The translations under genes and the position numbers were made by a program. The notes under the pieces were generated by a model. It was not told the DNA's origin and ran no database searches. It worked only from the letters and a program-made list of their open reading frames with translations. This document shows positions 58,112 to 64,000 of a DNA stretch of 64,000 nucleotides, in pieces. How positions within the stretch are numbered: the first letter of the stretch is position 1; every line of letters starts with the position of its first letter. Source of the DNA: Apiosordaria backusii (taxonomy: Eukaryota > Ascomycota > Sordariomycetes > Sordariales > Lasiosphaeriaceae); the NCBI GenBank assembly GCA_030549205.1, contig JAUKTV010000004.1, forward strand, positions 992,001-1,056,000. Direction: 5' to 3'.

Positions 58112-60513
58112 ATGTTTGCGCCTGTTGTAAGTTCAAAAGAAACAAACACTCTGTCTGCACTCAATGGCTAACCATCCAACAGAGAAGAAGTCTGGCTCTG
58201 GCCGCGAGCCGAGGTGGCCGCCAGGTCCTTCTGTCTGCGAGGAGTCAGAGGCCATTGTCGATTCCTCGAGTGCGCACCGCCGCCTATACCACAACACCAC
58301 GACTTCGTCAGGAAGCCTTCCACTCGCAGCTCGAAAACGCCCCCCCTCTCCCCTCGGCTAAGTCAGCTACTCAAACACCACAAACCTTGACCGAGAAGAT
58401 CGTCCAGAGATACTCTGTGGGACTTGCGCCTGGGAAGACAGTCAAGTCTGGCGACTATGTGACCCTCGCACCACACCACTGTATGACCCACGACAACTCA
58501 TGGCCAGTGGCCATGAAGTTCATGTCTATCGGCGCCTCCAAGATCCACGACAACAGACAAGTCGTCATGACGCTGGACCACGACGTGCAGAACAAGAGCG
58601 AGGCGAACCTGAAGAAGTACCGCCAGATTGAGGAGTTTGCTGGTAAGCACGGCGTTGACTTCTACCCTGCTGGTCGGGGTATTGGTCACCAGATCATGGT
58701 GGAAGAGGGCTATGCGTGGCCAGGAACTGTCACTGTTGCCTCGGACTCTCACAGCAACATGTATGGTGGTGTGGGCTGCCTGGGTACACCCATGGTGCGG
58801 ACAGATGCTGCCAGTATCTGGGCTACAGGACGAACTTGGTGGCAGATTCCCCCAATTGCGAAGGTCACCCTCACTGGTATCCTCCCCATTGGAGTAACTG
58901 GTAAGGATGTAATTGTGGCTCTTTGCGGTCTGTTCAACAATGACGATGTCCTCAACCACGCCATTGAGTTTACTGGCTCCGAGGAGACCTTGCGCAGCAT
59001 CTCCGTCGATGACCGTCTCGCTATCGCCAACATGACCACTGAGTGGGGCGCCCTCAGCGGATTGTTCCCCATCGACTCGGTCTTGCAGCAGTGGCTCAGA
59101 GCCAAGGCGACAACTGCAGCCATGTTCGACCCTGAGGCCGCGAAGGGCAAGTTCACACACGAGAAGATTGATGATCTGATCAACAACCAGCTCAGAGCTG
59201 ACCCTGGCGCGACTTACGCCAAGTCTCTGTACCTGAACCTGTCTACCCTCTCGCCTTTTGTTGCTGGTCCCAACTCGGTCAAGGTCGCTACCCCACTCAA
59301 GGACCTTGAGGCCCAGAACATCAAGCTCAACAAGGCCTATCTTGTTTCTTGCACCAACTCCCGTGCCTCAGATATCGCCGCTGCTGCTAATGTCTTCAGA
59401 GAGGCTGCCAAGGATGGTGTCACCCCTAAGGTTGCCGATGGTGTCAAGTTCTATATCGCTGCCGCCTCTACTTTGGAGCAAGCGGCTGCTGAGGAGGCTG
59501 GTGACTGGCAGGTGCTTCTCGCTGCTGGTGCCGAGCCCCTCCCCTCAGGCTGCGGTCCTTGCATCGGTCTCGGAACCGGTCTTCTCGAGCCCGGTGAGGT
59601 CGGCATCAGCGCCAGCAACCGCAACTTCAAGGGCAGAATGGGTTCCACCGACGCCAAGGCCTACCTTGCCAGCCCTGAAGTCGTCGCTGCTAGCGCCCTC
59701 AAGGGCAAGATTGCCGGCCCAGGCTGGTACCAAAAGCCAGAAGGTGTTGAGAAGGTCATTATCGGCGAGGGCAACGGAGATGTCATGCAGGACAAGGCCA
59801 TCAGCATCGAGGAGGCTCTCGACAAGCTTATCGCCCAGGCTGATAGCATGATTGCCACCGCCGAGAAGGAGTTCTCTGGTGAGGAAGCGGCTGCTGAGCC
59901 CGCCGCCAGCGAGGAGGAGACTTTGACCGAAATCCTCCCTGGATTCCCTGAGAAGATTGAGGGCGAGATCGTCTTCTGCGATGCGGATAACATCAACACC
60001 GACGGCATCTACCCCGGCAAGTACACCTACCAAGACAACGTCACCACCGAAAAGATGGCCGAGGTCTGCATGGAGAACTACGACAAGGAGTTTGGCAAGG
60101 TTGCCAAGGAGGGTGATATCCTTGTTTCTGGGTTCAACTTTGGGTGTGGTAGCTCGCGTGAGCAGGCTGCTACTGCCATCTTGGCCAAGAAGATCCCACT
60201 TGTGGTTTCCGGCAGCTTTGGAAACATTTTCAGCAGGAACAGCATCAATAATGCGTTGATGGGGGTGGAGGTACCGAGGTTGGTGCAGAGGTTGAGGGAG
60301 ACGTTCAAGGCGGGTGCGGATGGTGAGAAGGTTCTTACCAGGAGGACGGGGTGGAAGCTGGTGTGGGATGTGAGGAGGAGCAAGGTTACTGTTAGAGAGG
60401 GTGAGGGTGGTAAGGAGTGGAGCCAGAAGGTGGGTGAGCTGCCACCGAATGTGCAGGAGATCATTGCTAGAGGGGGGTTGGAGAAGTGGGTGAAGAGCCA
60501 GATTGAGGCTTAA
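58112..60513 (+). CDS. lys4: Homoaconitase, mitochondrial (lysine biosynthesis)
   Basis: 781 aa from exons 58112-58126 (five codons, MFAPV) and 58183-60513; the 56-nt intron is GTAAGT...GGCTAACC...CAACAG. Splicing creates an Arg/Ser/Ala-rich mitochondrial presequence ([18 protein letters not shown]). The aconitase-superfamily core follows, with the [11 protein letters not shown] segment, and the three Fe-S cysteines C395 (SCTNSR), C462 and C465 (SGCGPCIG). The C-terminal swivel domain has [14 protein letters not shown] and [15 protein letters not shown]. The separate long linker before the swivel and the HDNSW form mark homoaconitase (LysF/Lys4) and not aconitase. It converts homocitrate-derived cis-homoaconitate to homoisocitrate in the alpha-aminoadipate pathway. 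The last about 270 nt shift to G-rich codons with AGG/AGA for arginine. Confidence 0.96.
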
Positions 60514-60937
60514 AGGGCCTCATTTGGTGGTTTGTTTTGTTGTATATAGATAGCATGCATGTATGGCCTTCTCTCTTGTTGCAGATGATACCACTGTTTC
60601 TGCTTTGGCGGGGGGCTCTTGGAGGATTGCTTTTTCACTTGGCTACATAAAATTTCTGGCAGACTAAAATGGGCGTTACAAGTTAGTACACGATGGAAGG
60701 CAAAAATGAGTTTGATGACGTGAGTGGGCTACCTACGCAAGGTGAAGCTGGCATGACTCTTTTAGCTCGGTGTTGCTGTAGCTTTCGTAGCACGGGTGGT
60801 AAGTGTAGGAACACTGCTTCCGTTCGCAGTGGTAAAATGAAGCGCGAAAACATGGTATTTGAACAGTGATAGGATGTTTTAATGCCCGAGTTTCGAAGTA
60901 TGACAGTATCCAAGACTTATTTACCTCCTCTGTTGAA
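60514..60937. other. Intergenic between convergent lys4 and VWA genes
   Basis: Only the two 3' flanks are seen. No repeat or RNA gene is evident. Confidence 0.5.
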
Positions 60938-63900
60938 TCACACCTGCTCCACGCCCCCACTGTTACCCTGGGTCTCCCCCGTGACAACATCAATCAAGCT
61001 CCATATTCTCACTCGTGCCTTCGGCTTTGCGATTCCTTTGACCGCAGAGTCGCCAGACTTTGAACCAGAAACCTGGGCATCATTCTCCTCAGCCACCGCG
61101 AAGGTCTCCAGTTGTGGTTCTGTAAGGGGTTTGTAACCCTCAATCTTGACACCGTCCAACGCAATCCTAACCTCCTCAAAAGCCTTGTCCACATCTGAGA
61201 GGCACTCCCTCAAATACCCCTCCGCCTTTCTGCGCATCAGAATCCACAGGCTTCTCTTGGAGGCGAAGTCGCGCTCGAGAAGCACGCAAACCGCAACAGT
61301 GAACAAGTTTCTCTCCCTCAGTGAGGCCTCTCCAAACAGGTGATCTTTGCTGTCCTTGTCCCGGAGAATACGAAGCCTGCCGGTGATTTCTTTCCCGAGG
61401 AAATCGCAGAGGAGCGTGAGGTGTTTGCTGTCCTCGTCTTCCTCTGAGTAGTTGGTAGTAGAGGGGATAGGATCGGTTTGGTCCTTTTCGAGAGAGTAGC
61501 CTCTAGAAAAGTATCCCTTGGAAGATTGGAAGCGGAGTAGCTCGGGGATGATGCGGTTTTCTGTCCATGGCTTGTCCTTTTCGTTGTGGTCGGTTGATGT
61601 AATCTCGTTTCGGGCTTGTCCTAAAAAGCAGAAATCTTGTTGCTTTCCTTGCCCATCACTCGACTTGTTGATCAAGACTGCTTCCGGTTCTGTTACAACT
61701 GCTGGGGAATAAGAATGTGCGGAATATAAATTTGGCTCCGGCGGATCAACGCTGTAACCCGGCGTGATTTCCTCCTCGTGTTCTCTCGTTGCTATGGTCG
61801 AGAACGCCTCTCCAGTCCATTGAGGCCAATTGGATGACCCCTCTTCCCGGTGGCTGGCGCTTCCAGTTGTTGTGGGCAGGTAGCCTGAGGCATACTGATT
61901 GGACGTAAAAACCAAGGTAGATGAATCCTCGGTCGGTCCGTGATCTAAATCATCCCACACTGGGCCCCGAGCACAAAAAGACTCATGAATGATAAGGTCA
62001 TCCAGTGAAACGACCTCTCCTGGTGGAATACTTTTCCCTTTATCGTCGGTGGAACCTGTTTGGTCTTGACTGATAGCGGACTTGAGCTTCTTAGAGGGAT
62101 GTTGTTCACTGGATCCAAGAGGCTTCCTAGAGGGACGCTGACCACTAGGTCCAAGAGGCCTGACAATGATAGGCCTTTTGGCTGATATTTGTCGTTTAAG
62201 TCCTAACGAATGGTGCAAAGCTTCCTCCGGGGCTTGCCCTTGCAATTCAAAAGAGGGAAGAGATGCCCCAGAGTCGGAAGAAGATAAACGTGAGTGATGA
62301 GTAGCAGGAGATGGGTGGTAAGTCATGGTGTGGTCAACTGTCTTCGTATAGAAAGGAGAATCGAATTCGTCACGTGGAGGATAGAAATGAGACACAGAAT
62401 CATCGTAATCGCTCCGGCTGGGCCTATTGCCACCAAGGGCAAGACGGGGGGGAGTGGCCACGCCACGAACCATAGTGTGCTGCTGTTGAAAGGCTGCTAG
62501 TCCCGGTAGGCGGTTCCTGGTCTCGGAAGTCTGAACAAGTTGTCCAATTAGAACCGAATCAGAGGCAACACCCGTCGGCACATTCATGTCCTCAATCATC
62601 GCGACGTGGGCAACTGGCCCCCGTGATTCCAAAAGGTTATCACCTGGCTCGTCCGTGACTTCCACCACATCTTCTGCGCACCATGTGTCGCCGGGATCAG
62701 CATGGTAGGGTTCCTCTTTGAGAAAAAAGCTTGTCCATTTGGAGACAAGTGACCACTTGCAGGCGATCCTCTCGGCCTCCTTGCGCACCCGGTTTCTTTC
62801 GTCCAAAGAACCGGGATACGGGCGACTGGGGCCCAAGTGAATATGACTTTGACCCCGTTCTAGATCATCGAGCATGGAGCGGGCAGCTAACCGGTGAATG
62901 GTGGTGTTCGTCTTTTCAAGAACTGTCACAGGAATGCCGAGGGATTTGGTACCTCGGTCGGAGCTGGCCGTGAGTGTGATGTTGGTAATACTCTCGGATG
63001 GTTTGAAGGAGTCAAACAGAAAATAGATCCGGTTCCTATTGAATGGACTGATGGTAGATATGTCTGCTGGAGATTGTTCGGCGTTATGGATACTGGAAAC
63101 TGTTTGATGGTCAGCAAAAAGCTGAATGCTATCTCAGGGATCTGTGGTAGTCCAGGGGGTTTGGAAGTACCTCGACTGCTGCCGCCACTCCCCGTGATAG
63201 TGACCTCCAAATGCATGGGCCCCAAATGGTCGGTCATCAATGCTGCCTCTGCCATACTGACAACCCTATCTTCCCAGCCTCCTTCACTTGCTTCCCGGAC
63301 GACCTCGGCGTATCCTCCTCCGGCCTTGGCAATGCCCTCAACCAAGGCATGAGAGACTGCTTTTCCAATGCCCAAGGCAAAGAATCGGACACGTCCTTCA
63401 GTCAGGTCTCGTTGCTTCCGAATGTATTCCAAGGTTTCGTCCAAGCGCCATGTCTCTCCATCAGTCAAGATAATGATGTCCGTCGGAAGCCTCTTGTCAC
63501 GGGCAGTCACTATGGCCTTGACAGCGGGCAGCAGTTCGGTGCCCCCCATGTTGGCTTCAAAGTTTGCTTCAACCCATGAAGCAGCGGAGTGATATGAGGT
63601 TTCACAGTACTCGACCGAACTGAACTGCCATGACTTGTAATTCGAACCAAAACACCAGATATTGAACTTGCGACCCTGAGGTATGCCCTTCAGAAAGAAT
63701 TGCATGGCAGCTTTGAGGGAGGATATCTTGTCGACCATAGATCCTGATAGGTCCGCCAAGAGAAGTATTTCGGTTTTGTCGGAAGGATCAGACGTTCGTG
63801 TGGTGAAGCCAGATGGTACAGTCAACATGAGTGCCTGTTGATTAGGCAGTGTAGGGTGCCTTTCAATCCATGCATGTGGGGCTTCGGTGTCGTCATTGGG

Positions 63901-64000
63901 CCGGCTCGTCACTATATCAAGGACAAAGTCGCGATCAAGGAAGGTAGAGCCTGACTCAAGTTTCACCAAGGCTGTTTCGACGCTGCTACCGGTGTCTTGA
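60938..64000 (-). CDS. VWA-domain protein (VIT-VWA type), N-terminus cut by window edge
   Basis: Partial gene: exons 64000-63171 and 63099-60938, intron 63100-63170 (71 nt, GTACTT...GCTGACC...AACAG). The frame is open to the window end, so the start lies outside. The VWA domain is clear, with the MIDAS motif DLSGS (DxSxS), GGTEL and TDGE. In this family a VIT domain usually precedes it and would lie beyond the edge. After VWA comes a beta-rich region, then LARSMLDDLERG-like sequence, a long Ser/Pro/acidic disordered stretch, and a C-terminal helical segment (FTVAVCVLLERDFASKRSLWILM, YLRECLSDVDKAF) found in fungal VIT-VWA proteins. No transmembrane helix or signal is visible in this part. Cytosolic scaffold or stress roles are only guesses. 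Confidence 0.88.

Noticed and set aside
57808..58182. In-frame upstream extension of lys4 (125 codons)
   Set aside because: The spliced model starting at 58112 gives a proper mitochondrial presequence and a canonical intron; the extension has no conserved character.

Overview
This is a gene-dense stretch of a filamentous ascomycete nuclear genome. It is most likely a Sordariomycete of the Sordariales type. Most protein genes are cut by short introns (about 55-100 nt) with GTAWGT-like donors, CTRAC-type branch sites and YAG acceptors. The predicted Sec61 alpha matches the Neurospora-type protein closely. A lignocellulose-acting AA9 oxygenase with a CBM1 tail, a HapX iron regulator and a Zn2Cys6 regulator fit the same picture. 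I see no intact transposon, rRNA or tRNA, CRISPR array, secondary-metabolite cluster or viral sequence.

Layout. 0.4-5.7 kb: ABCC transporter (-). 7.3-9.4 kb: degenerate kinase-like protein (-). 9.4-14.3 kb: gene-poor, with a candidate three-exon small gene (10.6-11.2 kb, +) and a broken gene (12.2-12.8 kb, -). 14.3-18.1 kb: SEC61 (-) and MOD5-type tRNA isopentenyltransferase (+) diverge from one 478-bp region. 18.2-18.6 kb: frameshifted relic of the kinase-like family beside a 21-bp tandem repeat and AT-rich DNA. 19.2-26.4 kb: PNS1 (-), cytosolic GluRS (-), mitochondrial uL1 (+), COG2 (-). 27.8-29.7 kb: hapX (+). 29.7-33.5 kb: long gene-free stretch. 33.5-39.1 kb: an 1833-residue conserved protein (+). 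40.6-42.8 kb: PheRS beta (+). 43.5-47.7 kb: two membrane glycosyltransferases in tandem (+). 50.7-51.8 kb: AA9 LPMO (+). 53.8-56.1 kb: Zn2Cys6 regulator (-). 58.1-60.5 kb: homoaconitase LYS4 (+). 60.9 kb to the right edge: VWA-domain protein (-), cut by the window.

How the genes relate. Neighbours are mainly housekeeping genes and do not form one pathway. Three loosely related groups recur: translation (GluRS, PheRS beta, mitochondrial uL1, tRNA isopentenylation), secretory and Golgi function (Sec61, COG2, GT31-like and GT32-like enzymes, secreted LPMO), and nutrient control (HapX, Zn2Cys6 factor, LYS4). Grouping by chance is the simplest reading.

The exon models were rebuilt by hand. Each spliced model below keeps one open frame across all its junctions, and several restore family hallmarks that a single-exon reading would miss: the ABCC N-terminus, Sec61 N- and C-termini, the LYS4 presequence and the MOD5 P-loop. 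I did not find a clearly new biological system. The best leads are the kinase-like gene and its relic, the cryptic three-exon gene, and a repeated switch in coding-strand composition toward the 3' ends of several genes.
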